A DNA stretch of 64,000 nucleotides from an uncultured Eubacteriales bacterium (GCA_900545815.1 URAM01000007.1:1-64000); one strand, 5' to 3'; shown: positions 48,608 through 57,061, counted from the stretch's first letter. The notes: generated from the letters alone by a model not told the origin. Translations and numbers: made by a program.

Positions 48608-50332
48608 ATGACAATAGAATTTTGGTATCTGATCGGCGCCGCTTTGGTCTTCTGGATGCAGGCCGGCTTCGCCATGGTAGAGACAGGCTTTACCAGAGCG
48701 AAGAACGCAGGCAACATCATCATGAAGAACCTGATGGACTTCTGCATTGGCACCATCGTCTTTTCCCTCTTGGGTTACACCCTGATGATGGGGGAAGATA
48801 CCCTGTTCGGTCTGATCGGTCTGCCCAACATGGAGCTGTGGAGCAACTTCAAGGCCTTCATCGCAAGCCCTGCTGAGGGCTTCACCGCCGCTTCCACCTT
48901 CGTGTTCAACTTGGTCTTCTGTGCCACCACCGCCACCATCGTCTCCGGCGCTATGGCAGAGCGCACCAAGTTCTCCGCCTACTGCATTTATTCCGCAGTC
49001 ATTTCCCTGTTCATCTATCCCATCGAAGCCCATTGGATCTGGGGCGGCGGCTGGCTGAGCCAGCTGGGCTTCCACGATTACGCTGGTTCCTGCGCCATCC
49101 ACATGGTGGGCGGCATCGCCGCTCTGGTAGGCGCCATCTTCCTTGGCCCCCGTATTGGCAAGTACGTCAAGGACGCCTCCGGCAAGGTGGTCAAGGTCAA
49201 CGCCATCCCCGGTCATTCCATCACCCTGGGCGCCCTGGGCGTGTTCATCCTGTGGCTGGGCTGGTACGGCTTCAACGGCGCGGCAGCAACCACTCCGTCT
49301 GAGCTGGCTTCCATCTTCCTGACCACCACCGTGGCTCCCTCTGTGGCTACTGTTACCACCATGCTCTACACCTGGATCCGCAACGGCAAGCCCGATGTAT
49401 CTATGTGCCTGAACGCTTCTCTGGCTGGCCTGGTAGGCGTGACCGCTGGCTGTGACGCCTATGACGCTCTGGGTTCCGGCATCGTCGGCATTGTCTCCGG
49501 CATCCTGGTTGTGGTCGTGGTCGAGCTGCTGGATCTGAAGCTGCACATTGATGACCCTGTAGGTGCTGTGGGCGTTCACATGGCAAACGGCATCTGGGGC
49601 ACCATCGCAGTGGGTCTGCTGGCCAACCCCGATGCTCCCGCTGGTCTGCGCGGCCTGTTCTACACGGGCGATTTCCATCAGACCGGTCTGCAGCTGCTGG
49701 GCTTTGTCACCGTTGCTGCTTACGCTGCCATCATGATGATCATTACCTTCGCCGTCATCAAGAAGTGCCACGGCCTCCGTGTCACCGAAGAAGAAGAATT
49801 GGCCGGTCTGGACAGCACCGAGCATGGCCTGCCCAGCGCCTATCCCGACTTTGTTCCCGCTGTGGATAAGTACACTTCCTTCTCCGTTTCCGAACCCGTT
49901 GTTGCTGTCACTGGCGACACGCCCGAAGCAGAAGCCATCCCCGTCAAGAAGGTTCCCACCTTCACCGAAGGTATGCCTAAGATGACCAAGGTGGAGATTA
50001 TCTGCAAGGAATCCCGCTTCGATGCACTGAAGAACGCCATGATGGGCATTGGCATCACGGGCATGACCGTTTCCCACGTCTTGGGCTGTGGCGTCCAGGG
50101 CGGCAAGCCGGAATACTACCGTGGTGTCCAGGTGGAGACCAACCTGCTGCCTAAGGTACAGGTGGACATCGTGGTCAGCAAGGTTCCCGTCCAGAGTGTC
50201 ATTGACACCGCAAAGCGTGCCCTGTACACCGGCCATATCGGCGACGGCAAGATCTTCGTCTATGACGTTGAGAACGTGGTCAAGGTTCGTACCGGCGAGG
50301 AAGGCTATGATGCCCTCCAGGACGAGAGCTGA
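48608..50332 (+). CDS. Ammonium transporter fused to a C-terminal PII signalling domain
   Basis: 574-aa membrane protein. Residues about 1-400 are an Amt/Rh channel with 11 membrane segments (WMQAGFAMVETGFTRAKNAG, IEAHWIWGGGWL with a pore histidine region, HMVGGIAALVGAIFLGPR, VHMANGIWGTIAVGL). Residues about 459-574 are a complete PII (GlnB/GlnK) domain: MTKVEIICKESRFDALKNAM, a T-loop with GKPEYYRGV and the C-terminal signature GDGKIFVYDVENVVKVRTGE. Normally GlnK is a separate protein that plugs AmtB; here it is tethered by a linker of about 50 residues. The SD is modest (AGGAG, 11 bases before ATG). Confidence 0.95.
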   Translation: MTIEFWYLIGAALVFWMQAGFAMVETGFTRAKNAGNIIMKNLMDFCIGTIVFSLLGYTLMMGEDTLFGLIGLPNMELWSNFKAFIASPAEGFTAASTFVFNLVFCATTATIVSGAMAERTKFSAYCIYSAVISLFIYPIEAHWIWGGGWLSQLGFHDYAGSCAIHMVGGIAALVGAIFLGPRIGKYVKDASGKVVKVNAIPGHSITLGALGVFILWLGWYGFNGAAATTPSELASIFLTTTVAPSVATVTTMLYTWIRNGKPDVSMCLNASLAGLVGVTAGCDAYDALGSGIVGIVSGILVVVVVELLDLKLHIDDPVGAVGVHMANGIWGTIAVGLLANPDAPAGLRGLFYTGDFHQTGLQLLGFVTVAAYAAIMMIITFAVIKKCHGLRVTEEEELAGLDSTEHGLPSAYPDFVPAVDKYTSFSVSEPVVAVTGDTPEAEAIPVKKVPTFTEGMPKMTKVEIICKESRFDALKNAMMGIGITGMTVSHVLGCGVQGGKPEYYRGVQVETNLLPKVQVDIVVSKVPVQSVIDTAKRALYTGHIGDGKIFVYDVENVVKVRTGEEGYDALQDES

Positions 50333-50389
50333 CCGCAACCAATTTCATTTCGCAATACTTGACTGAATATCATATGGAAAAGCATTTGA

Positions 50390-50612
50390 ATTCGGAAAAG
50401 TAGCCCAGGATATCCCCTCACAGAGAGTGCGGAACAGGTGAGAGCCGCATAGAGGAACCTGGGGGAAGAACACCGGATGAGCTGCAATCTGAACCGGGCT
50501 TTTCAGCCCCCAGTAGGTGCGCCGACCGCTCCGCGTCAGGGAGCAGCGCTTTGTCAGAAGCGCACAAGAGAACAAAGATAGGTGGCACCGCGAGTTACAG
50601 CACTCGCCCTAT
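50390..50612 (+). promoter_or_regulatory. T-box leader, asparagine specifier (AAC)
   Basis: Senses uncharged tRNA(Asn). The base of stem I is ATTCGG (50390-50395) with CCGGAT (50473-50478). The 5' specifier-loop side has AAAAGTAG and the 3' side GGAAGAACAC, giving specifier codon AAC at 50469-50471. Stem I continues as CCCAGG/CCTGGG. The conserved T-box AGGTGGCACCGCG lies at 50580-50592, in a GATAGG ... CCTATC element capped by CGAGT/ACTCG. Downstream there is only a 5-pair alternative, CCTAT with GTAGG, that overlaps the SD AGGAGG (50634-50639) and five T, so control may be translational. Confidence 0.9.
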
Positions 50613-50647
50613 CCGATGCTGAAAATCTTATGTAGGAGGATTTTTCT

Positions 50648-52231
50648 ATGTGTTCGATTATGGGGTTCTGTGACCGCGGTGTCACTGTATCTGAATTTAA
50701 GCGATTTTTTGACCGCACCATCTCCCGCGGTCCCGATGACAGCCGGATCATTGACACCGGCAAGGGGCTGTTGGGTTTCCACCGTTTGGCCATCATGGGT
50801 CTGCATCCGGAAGGGATGCAGCCCTTCGAGCTGGACGGCAGCTATGTGGTCTGCAACGGCGAAATTTATTGCTTCCCCCGCCTGAAAAAGAAGCTGATGG
50901 AGACGGGCAAATACACCTTCGTCAGCGAGTCCGACTGTGAGATCTTGCTGCCCATGTATAAGGAGTACGGCACAGATATGTTTCGCCGTCTGGATGCGGA
51001 GTTTGCCCTGATCCTCTACGATGGAGACACCCAGAGCTACATCGCCGCCCGTGACCCCATCGGCATTCGTCCCCTGTACTATGGCTACGACCCCCATGGC
51101 GTCATCGTCTTTGCCAGCGAACCCAAGAACCTGGTGGGGCTGGTGGGCGAGATCATGCCCTTCCCTCCCGGACACTACTATAAGGACGGGGAATTTGTCT
51201 GCTACAACGACATCGCCGCAGTAGACGAGGTGTGCATGGACGATGTGGAGACCATCTGCTCCAAAATCCATGAAAAGCTGGTCAAAGGCATTGAAAAGCG
51301 CCTGATCGCCGATGCCAAGGTGGGCTTCCTGCTCTCCGGCGGCCTGGATTCCTCTCTGGTCTGCGCCATCGCAGCCCGTAAGAGCAAGGAACCCATCCGC
51401 ACCTTCGCCATCGGCATGAGCGAGGACGCCATCGACCTGAAATACGCCAAGCAGGTGGCCGACTACATCGGCAGCGACCACACCGAGGTCATCATCACCA
51501 AGGAGGACGTCCTGGCCGCTCTGGAGGACGTGGTGCAGCTGCTGGGCACCTATGACATCACTACCATCCGTGCCAGTATGGGGATGTACCTGATCTGCAA
51601 GGCCATTCACGAGACCACCGACATTCGGGTTCTGCTCACCGGTGAGATCTCCGATGAGCTGTTCGGATACAAGTACACCGACTTTGCCCCCTCCCCGGAA
51701 GCCTTCCAGGCGGAAGCCCAGAAGCGTATTCGGGAGCTGCATATGTACGATGTCCTCCGTGCCGACCGCTGCATCTCCGTCAACTCCCTGGAAGCTCGCG
51801 TGCCCTTCGGTGACCTGGACTTCGTGAAATACGTCATGTCCATCGACCCGGCCAAGAAGATGAACGTCTACGGCAAGGGCAAATACCTGCTCCGCCATGC
51901 GTTCGAAGGCGATTACCTGCCCCATGACATTCTTTATCGGGAAAAGGCCGCCTTCTCTGACGCCGTGGGTCACTCCCTGGTGGACGACCTGAAGGAGTAC
52001 GCCGAGGGCTATTACACCGATGAGGAGTTCCAGTCCAAGTGCAAGCAGTACGACTACGCCACCCCCTTCACCAAGGAATCCCTGCTCTATCGGGAACTCT
52101 TTGAGAAGTATTACCCCGGCCAGGCTCATATGATCGCCGGCTTCTGGATGCCCAACAAGGAGTGGGAAGGCTGCGACGTGGACGATCCTTCCGCCCGTGT
52201 CCTGTCCAACTACGGTGCCAGCGGCATCTGA
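50648..52231 (+). CDS. asnB: Asparagine synthase (glutamine-hydrolysing)
   Basis: Makes asparagine from aspartate, ATP and glutamine. The 527-aa protein starts MCSIMGF, with Cys2 as the glutaminase nucleophile after Met removal; other glutaminase marks are SRGPDDSRI, GFHRLAIMG and CNGEIYCF. The synthetase domain has the PP-loop LLSGGLDSSLVCA near 228 and LTGEISDELFGY. E. coli AsnB-like in layout. The T-box with an Asn codon upstream independently supports the assignment. Confidence 0.96.
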   Translation: MCSIMGFCDRGVTVSEFKRFFDRTISRGPDDSRIIDTGKGLLGFHRLAIMGLHPEGMQPFELDGSYVVCNGEIYCFPRLKKKLMETGKYTFVSESDCEILLPMYKEYGTDMFRRLDAEFALILYDGDTQSYIAARDPIGIRPLYYGYDPHGVIVFASEPKNLVGLVGEIMPFPPGHYYKDGEFVCYNDIAAVDEVCMDDVETICSKIHEKLVKGIEKRLIADAKVGFLLSGGLDSSLVCAIAARKSKEPIRTFAIGMSEDAIDLKYAKQVADYIGSDHTEVIITKEDVLAALEDVVQLLGTYDITTIRASMGMYLICKAIHETTDIRVLLTGEISDELFGYKYTDFAPSPEAFQAEAQKRIRELHMYDVLRADRCISVNSLEARVPFGDLDFVKYVMSIDPAKKMNVYGKGKYLLRHAFEGDYLPHDILYREKAAFSDAVGHSLVDDLKEYAEGYYTDEEFQSKCKQYDYATPFTKESLLYRELFEKYYPGQAHMIAGFWMPNKEWEGCDVDDPSARVLSNYGASGI

Positions 52232-52271
52232 TAAACAAGCAAATAGCGCTCCCAAAAATCGGACGATATAG

Positions 52272-52312
52272 AAGAAGCGGTCAGGTTCCATTGGAACCTG
52301 ACCGCTTCGACT
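52272..52312. terminator. Terminator between asnB and the CDF gene
   Basis: GAAGCGGTCAGGTTCC-ATT-GGAACCTGACCGCTTC, a 16-pair perfect stem between convergent genes; T tails are weak on both sides. Confidence 0.75.
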
Positions 52313-52316
52313 TGGT

Positions 52317-53216
52317 TCAAGCCTTGGCGATGGGATTGACGTGTACCATGCAATGTTTGACTGTGGGGAATTGCGCCTCGATCTGGTTGTGAACCTGTTC
52401 GGCGATGGCGTGGGCGGCGAATAAGGTCTGATTGCCATCGGCGGCGATCTCTACGTCTACATACAGCCGACTGCCAAACTGGCGGGTGCGCAGCAGATCC
52501 AGCCGCAACACGCCCTCCTGTGACCGGATGGTTTTTGCCATGGCGGATTCTACCTCCGGGTCGGCGGATTGATCCACCAGCTGCCGGACGGCGCTCATGA
52601 AGATGTCATAGGAAGCCTTCAGGATGAACAGGCAGATGACCAAGCTGGCGATGGGATCCAAAATGGGCAGTCCCAGCTGTGCCCCAGCGATACCCACCAG
52701 GGAGCCAACGGAGGACAGAGCATCGGAGCGGTGATGCCAGGCGTCCGCCATGAGGGCGGCGGAGTGGATTTTATCGGCAGCCTGGCGGGTGTACCAGAAC
52801 ATCCCCTCCTTGACCACAATGGACACAATGGCGGCGATGAGTGCCAGCGTGCCGGGTACCTGTAGGCCGCCATAGTTGGCGGCCAGGATGCTGCGGACGC
52901 CGGAGTAGCCAATAAAGACGCCAGTGGCGGCCAGCACCACCGCCAACAGGATGGCGGCCACCGCCTCCAACCGTTCGTGGCCGTAGTTGTGATTGCCGTC
53001 CGCTTTTTTGCCGGAGATGCGGATACCCACCATAACGATGAGGGTGGAGAACACATCCGAGGCGGAGTGAATGGCGTCGGAGAGCATAGCGCTGGAGTGT
53101 CCCAGAATACCGGCGGCCAGCTTGAAAGCGGTCAGGACAAAGTTACCAATGATGGTGTTGCGGGAGACTTGCATAGCCAGTTTGGAGTGGTTGGTTTGTA
53201 CATGGGGGGTAGTCAT
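52317..53216 (-). CDS. Cation diffusion facilitator (CDF) metal exporter
   Basis: 299-aa membrane protein that exports divalent metal (Zn, Co, Fe or Mn) against protons. It has six membrane helices with the metal-site motif HSSAMLSDAIHSASD in helix 2 and ADAWHHRSDALSS in helix 5, and a cytoplasmic C-terminal domain from about residue 205. The HxxxD/DxxxD composition (HHRSD) resembles Zn/Co-type members, but specificity is not certain. SD AAAGGAGGTC. It is preceded by a leader with a terminator. Confidence 0.92.
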   Translation of the reverse strand: MTTPHVQTNHSKLAMQVSRNTIIGNFVLTAFKLAAGILGHSSAMLSDAIHSASDVFSTLIVMVGIRISGKKADGNHNYGHERLEAVAAILLAVVLAATGVFIGYSGVRSILAANYGGLQVPGTLALIAAIVSIVVKEGMFWYTRQAADKIHSAALMADAWHHRSDALSSVGSLVGIAGAQLGLPILDPIASLVICLFILKASYDIFMSAVRQLVDQSADPEVESAMAKTIRSQEGVLRLDLLRTRQFGSRLYVDVEIAADGNQTLFAAHAIAEQVHNQIEAQFPTVKHCMVHVNPIAKA

Positions 53217-53244
53217 AGAGAAGACCTCCTTTGATTTCCATGAG

Positions 53245-53286
53245 AATAAAAAAATCTGTGGGACAAAGAGTGTCCCACAGATTTGA
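53245..53286 (-). terminator. Terminator/attenuator in the CDF leader
   Basis: Minus strand AAATCTGTGGGACA / TGTCCCACAGATTT, 14 perfect pairs with a 5-base loop, followed by seven T. It ends about 30 bases before the CDF start and after the CDF promoter, so it must be bypassed for expression. Confidence 0.85.
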
Positions 53287-53340
53287 ATCTGCTGCCTTGC
53301 GGCCCGGTTCCGAAGAACTTGATTGGATAAAGTTTAAGTT
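53287..53340 (-). promoter_or_regulatory. Unassigned leader RNA of the CDF gene (candidate metal or other sensor)
   Basis: About 55-60 bases between promoter and terminator. CAGATT-CA-AATCTG overlaps the 5' arm of the terminator and could act as an antiterminator. A GC-rich hairpin-forming piece (GGAACCGGGCCGCAAGGCAG) precedes it. It is too short for the NiCo or yybP-ykoY classes and I do not recognise it. Confidence 0.45.
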
Positions 53341-53369
53341 ACTTTATCATATGCACAGGCGGCTGTCAA
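53341..53369 (-). promoter_or_regulatory. Promoter of the CDF gene
   Basis: Minus strand TTGACA (53364-53369), 17 bases, TAAAGT (53341-53346). Confidence 0.82.
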
Positions 53370-53386
53370 TGTGAAAAAAAGAGAAT

Positions 53387-54079
53387 TTAAGAATTTTTCC
53401 GTTTCGCAATGTAATTTAAAATCAGCTGTTCCAGCCGATCTCCATAGATCATCCCTACGATGAACAGCGCCACAGCGATGACCAGCAGGGGAATGGCCTT
53501 GGGGGAGAAGGAAAAGAGAGAGCTGCCGAAGATGTTGGCCGCCAGCAGTCCCCATGGTCGGGTCAGCAGGACGATGATGAAGAAGCGGCGGAAGGAGATC
53601 TCGGTCAGACCGGCCATGATGCACAGCAGATCATCCGGAAAGAGGGGGAAAAAGAAGGTCAAGGCCAAAAAGGTGTCCCGCTTTCGATCCAGCAACTCCA
53701 AATATTTGGGGGAGAGCTTGGGACGAATAACCCGGTCGGCAAAGTCTTTGCACAAGGTTCGAGCCAAAGTGAAGGTGGTGCAGGAGCCAACGAGCACAGC
53801 CACCAAGGTGATGAGGAACCCAGGCCAAACCCCAAAGGCGGCGCCGCCGGCGGCAGCAATGATATTGCTGGGGATGGGGGCGATGATGACACTGCACAGT
53901 TGGAGTCCCAGAAAAATCAGTTGGGACCAGGGTGTGTGGGAGGCTAAGTAAACTTGCAGCTGTTCCACATTTTTCAGCTTTTCCAGCAGACCCGTGTGCC
54001 AGAGAACCACACAGAAGGCGGCCAGCAAGAGGACGATGGCCAAAGCGGCCAGCCATTTTTTTCTGTCTTTTTGAGACAT
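53387..54079 (-). CDS. TVP38/TMEM64 (VTT domain) family membrane protein
   Basis: 230-aa polytopic protein of the VTT/SNARE-associated family (DedA superfamily). The family signature is around CSVIIAPIPSNIIAAAGGAAFG, followed by GSCTTFTLARTLCKDFADR and TFFFPLFPDDLLCIMAGLTEISFRRF. Relatives scramble lipids in membranes; the role here is unknown. SD AAGGAGATTTCTC. The CDF promoter starts just past its stop codon. Confidence 0.88.
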   Translation of the reverse strand: MSQKDRKKWLAALAIVLLLAAFCVVLWHTGLLEKLKNVEQLQVYLASHTPWSQLIFLGLQLCSVIIAPIPSNIIAAAGGAAFGVWPGFLITLVAVLVGSCTTFTLARTLCKDFADRVIRPKLSPKYLELLDRKRDTFLALTFFFPLFPDDLLCIMAGLTEISFRRFFIIVLLTRPWGLLAANIFGSSLFSFSPKAIPLLVIAVALFIVGMIYGDRLEQLILNYIAKRKNS

Positions 54080-54475
54080 GAGAGAAATCTCCTTAACGAT
54101 TGAGGATGATACCAGTATAACCTATGCCAGTAAAAAGAGTCATAAGAGAATTTAAAAATTTCGTGAAAGAATCATGAATACTCTATTTATAGCACATCGC
54201 AGGGAAAAAGCCAATGGGAAACCGGCTGCACAAAGGAGAGAATAGGGGCATGATAGAAGGAGCGAGCGTTCGCCGTAGGCTGCGCTGAAAAAATTGCAAA
54301 AAAATCGATCATTTTACAGGCATAAAATCCAATCGCCTGTCCCACAGTGCTGGGCGAGATTGGACAGCCAAAGCCGCCGAACATTGGCAATGAGCCGGAC
54401 GCTTTTTTTCGTCCTCACCGGCCATATTAACCTTGCGCACAATGCGCCAGGAGATGTGAAGCGGGGGAATTTGCG
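54080..54475. other. Intergenic stretch before spoIVB, no gene seen
   Basis: About 400 bases, AT-richer than the neighbours, between divergent genes. I see no credible frame with an SD. On the plus strand TGAATA (54175-54180), 14 bases, CATCGCA is a weak sigma-G-like candidate, and CATATTA at 54423 is another -10-like string without a matching -35. A forespore-type promoter for spoIVB would be expected here. Confidence 0.4.
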
Positions 54476-55546
54476 ATGAAAGAGGGAAAGCGAGTATGGA
54501 ATTGGCTGTTATTTTTTGTATGCGCAGTGGTGTTGACGGTAGGGCTGACTGCCCAAGCGGCCTGCGCCCGGAGCGTTTTTGCCCCACCGGCGGTGTCCTG
54601 CGCCGGTGAGGCAGAGACGGAGAAAACACTGATCCCAGTGGGACGGACGGTGGGCATCAAGCTCTTTTCCAAGGGCGTTATGGTGGTGGCGCTGTCTGAG
54701 ATCAAAACGAAGGAAGGCGGCGTGTGGCCGGCCAAGCAGTGCGGTCTGCAAGAGGGGGACATCATCACCGAAATTGAAAACCAGCCGGTGAACTCCATTG
54801 ACGAGGTGGCCAAAGCGGTGCGCAAGAACGGCGGCCGCGCCATGTCTATCCAAGCGCTGCGGGACGGGCGTCAGATGGCGGTGAGGGCGGAGGCGGCGCC
54901 CTGTATGGCGGACGGCACCTATAAACTGGGGGCGTGGCTCCGAGACTCTATGGCAGGCATCGGCACGGTGACTTACTATGATCCGGACAACCAGGTATTT
55001 GCCGCCCTGGGACATGGCATCAACGACATTGACACCGGACTGCTGGTGCCCATCCGCTCCGGCGGCATCTTGTCCTCGTCGGTGTCTGCGGTCATCAAAG
55101 GACAAAAATCCCAGCCCGGACAGCTCCACGGCACCTTCGACCTGACCCACGACATTGGCACCCTATATGCCAACAGCGACTGCGGCGTGCTGGGTCGTGC
55201 CCAGCCAGAGATTTTTCCAGGCCAGCCGGTGCCTGTGGCCAAGCGGAGCGCCGTCCGGACGGGTGCGGCAGTCATCCGCTGCAACGTGGACGGGGAACAG
55301 GTGGAATCGTATTCTGTGGAAATTTTGCGGATTTATCCGGAGCTGGGCGACCACACTCGGAACCTGCTCCTTCAGGTCAACGACAAACGCCTGCTGGAAC
55401 AGACCGGCGGCATCGTCCAGGGCATGAGCGGCTCCCCCATCCTCCAGGATGGCAAGCTGGTGGGTGCGGTGACCCATGTGCTCCTCAACGACCCCACACG
55501 GGGGTACGGCATCTTCGTGGAAAATATGCTGGATGCGGTGTCATAA
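54476..55546 (+). CDS. spoIVB: SpoIVB peptidase (S55), stage IV sporulation protein B
   Basis: Forespore protease that triggers pro-sigma-K processing across the membranes. 356 aa: an N-terminal membrane anchor/signal (WNWLLFFVCAVVLTVGL), a PDZ domain (about residues 60-140, with GLQEGDIITEIENQPVNSID) and the S55 domain. Catalytic residues are visible as His in LGHGIND near 180 and Ser in GMSGSPIL near 318, with the Asp of LLNDPTRGYG near 341. Shorter than the 426-aa Bacillus protein at the N-terminus. In Bacillus and most Clostridia it is followed by spo0A; here it is not. Confidence 0.94.
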   Translation: MKEGKRVWNWLLFFVCAVVLTVGLTAQAACARSVFAPPAVSCAGEAETEKTLIPVGRTVGIKLFSKGVMVVALSEIKTKEGGVWPAKQCGLQEGDIITEIENQPVNSIDEVAKAVRKNGGRAMSIQALRDGRQMAVRAEAAPCMADGTYKLGAWLRDSMAGIGTVTYYDPDNQVFAALGHGINDIDTGLLVPIRSGGILSSSVSAVIKGQKSQPGQLHGTFDLTHDIGTLYANSDCGVLGRAQPEIFPGQPVPVAKRSAVRTGAAVIRCNVDGEQVESYSVEILRIYPELGDHTRNLLLQVNDKRLLEQTGGIVQGMSGSPILQDGKLVGAVTHVLLNDPTRGYGIFVENMLDAVS

Positions 55547-55549
55547 GGG

Positions 55550-55577
55550 AAAGGCGGGGGATTGCCCCCGCCTTTTT
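55550..55577 (+). terminator. Terminator after spoIVB
   Basis: AAGGCGGGGG / CCCCCGCCTT with loop ATTG and T run. It overlaps the -35 region of the next promoter. Confidence 0.9.
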
Positions 55578-55590
55578 TATCGGTTATAAT
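55562..55590 (+). promoter_or_regulatory. Promoter of kptA
   Basis: TTGCCC (55562-55567), 17 bases, TATAAT (55585-55590), embedded in the spoIVB terminator. Confidence 0.65.
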
Positions 55591-55614
55591 CAAGGAAAAA
55601 GGGCGGTGATTTTC

Positions 55615-56172
55615 ATGGCGAAGAAAAATATCTCGGTGTACCTGAGTTTTCTGCTCCGCCATAGACCGGAGACCATCCATCTGGCGATGGACAAGCACGG
55701 CTGGGTCTTGGTGGAGGACTTGATTGAGGGTGTCAACAAAGGGGGAAGGTATCAACTGGATTTGGGAAAGCTGGAAGCCATCGTAGCCCAGGACAGCAAG
55801 GGACGCTACCGGTTCAATGCAGACCATTCCAAGATCAAAGCGTGTCAGGGGCATTCCATCCCGTGGGTGGAGCCAGAGTTGGAGTATCTGATCCCGCCTG
55901 ACTTTTTGTATCATGGCACGACCACGGCCGCTGTTGAAAAGATCAGAAAAAGCGGCGCCATCAGCAAGATGAGCCGACACGCAGTTCATCTGCAAGCCGA
56001 CCCGGAGAAGGCGTGGCAGTCGGCTGTCCGCTGGCATCTGACGCCAGTGGTGCTGAAGATCGACGCCCAAAAGATGGGTGACGCTGGATTTGTGTTCGGA
56101 AAGGCCGAGAACGATGTCTGGTGTACTGAGTCGGTGCCGGTGGAATATATCGTGGAAGTGTTGTCTCAATGA
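55615..56172 (+). CDS. kptA: RNA 2'-phosphotransferase, Tpt1/KptA family
   Basis: Transfers a 2'-phosphate from RNA to NAD+, giving ADP-ribose 1'',2''-cyclic phosphate. In eukaryotes it ends tRNA splicing; in bacteria the natural substrate is unknown. The 185 aa carry the family motifs: LSFLLRHRPETIHL near the N-terminus, FLYHGTTTAAVEKI for NAD, ISKMSRHAVHLQ and ENDVWCTESVPVEYI. ATG at 55615 (GGTGAT upstream) or GTG at 55606. Monocistronic. Confidence 0.92.
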   Translation: MAKKNISVYLSFLLRHRPETIHLAMDKHGWVLVEDLIEGVNKGGRYQLDLGKLEAIVAQDSKGRYRFNADHSKIKACQGHSIPWVEPELEYLIPPDFLYHGTTTAAVEKIRKSGAISKMSRHAVHLQADPEKAWQSAVRWHLTPVVLKIDAQKMGDAGFVFGKAENDVWCTESVPVEYIVEVLSQ

Positions 56173-56199
56173 TGCGCCCCTGTGCGTAGCGGCAGCAGA

Positions 56200-56227
56200 T
56201 TGACAGAATCAAAACCTCTAGTATAAT
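56200..56227 (+). promoter_or_regulatory. Promoter of the FadR-type regulator
   Basis: TTGACA (56200-56205), 16 bases, TATAAT (56222-56227). Confidence 0.85.
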
Positions 56228-56269
56228 AAGGAAAGAGATTCCCGCCGCAGGCACAGAAGGAGCGTCATC

Positions 56270-56947
56270 ATGAGTGAAAACCGCCGAGAATACCAAAAGG
56301 CCATCGACTACCTGTCCGACCAGATTCGGGCGGGGATGCTGACGGTGGGCTCCCGCCTGCCTACCGAGCGTGCCATTGCGGAGGATTTGGGCATCAGCCG
56401 CAACTCTACGCGAGAGGCTCTGCGCACCATGGAGAACATGGGGATGATCGAGAGCAAGCAGGGGTCGGGGCACTACCTGACTGGAAGCATCTCCAACAGC
56501 CTGTCCGGCATGATCCAGATGATGCTGCTGCTGAACAAGACCAGCCAGCGGGAGATTTGCGCCGTCCGCCGATCCCTAGAGAAGTGTATCTGTCAGTTCG
56601 CCGCCGATCAGATCGTGTCCCCAGCGTGGCAGCTGGAAGCGGAACGGCTGTTGAACCAAGAAGGGGCGGACATCGAGGAGGAGATCGAGAACGACCGGAA
56701 GTTCCACTACCTGCTGGTGGAAGCGTCCCACAACAACCTGTTCTTCGAGCTGATGAACGCTATCACGGACGTGTACCGAGAATGGATCGATTTTGTCATC
56801 CGCTACGCTTCGCCGGAGGTAAAGGGGGCGCTGAAAAAGGCACATCAGGAGATGTTCGAGGCCATCCTGACCCACGACCGCCAGCGGTGCGAGGCGGCCA
56901 TCGACCGGCACTATGACATCATCGAGCGTCGCATCCAGGAGGGGTGA
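56270..56947 (+). CDS. GntR-family regulator, FadR subfamily
   Basis: 225-aa transcription factor: N-terminal winged helix (GSRLPTERAIAEDLGISRNS, TREALRTMENMGMIESKQGSG) and a C-terminal FCD domain with metal-ligand pattern D-x-x-x-H (ENDRKFHYLLVEASHN) and two further histidines (AHQEMFEAIL, DRHYDIIERR). Usual ligands are small organic acids; none can be named here. SD AGAAGGAGCG. No clear target gene is adjacent, so it may be a global or remote regulator. Confidence 0.9.
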   Translation: MSENRREYQKAIDYLSDQIRAGMLTVGSRLPTERAIAEDLGISRNSTREALRTMENMGMIESKQGSGHYLTGSISNSLSGMIQMMLLLNKTSQREICAVRRSLEKCICQFAADQIVSPAWQLEAERLLNQEGADIEEEIENDRKFHYLLVEASHNNLFFELMNAITDVYREWIDFVIRYASPEVKGALKKAHQEMFEAILTHDRQRCEAAIDRHYDIIERRIQEG

Positions 56948-56971
56948 CCTCTTGCCGCGGCGATACAAAGA

Positions 56972-57020
56972 AAAAAGCGACCCTTTGCCCTGGGTTTGGG
57001 CAGAGGATCGCTTTCTTTTG
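56972..57020 (+). terminator. Terminator after the regulator
   Basis: AAAGCGACCCTTTGCCC / GGGCAGAGGATCGCTTT with one or two mismatches, then CTTTT. Confidence 0.8.
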
Positions 57021-57061
57021 GGATAGACAGGGTAAAATTTACAGCAAACCAGGTTGAAATG

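Noticed and set aside
48590..50338. 582-residue minus-strand frame opposite amt-PII
   Set aside because: Shadow of the transporter gene; no recognisable domain.
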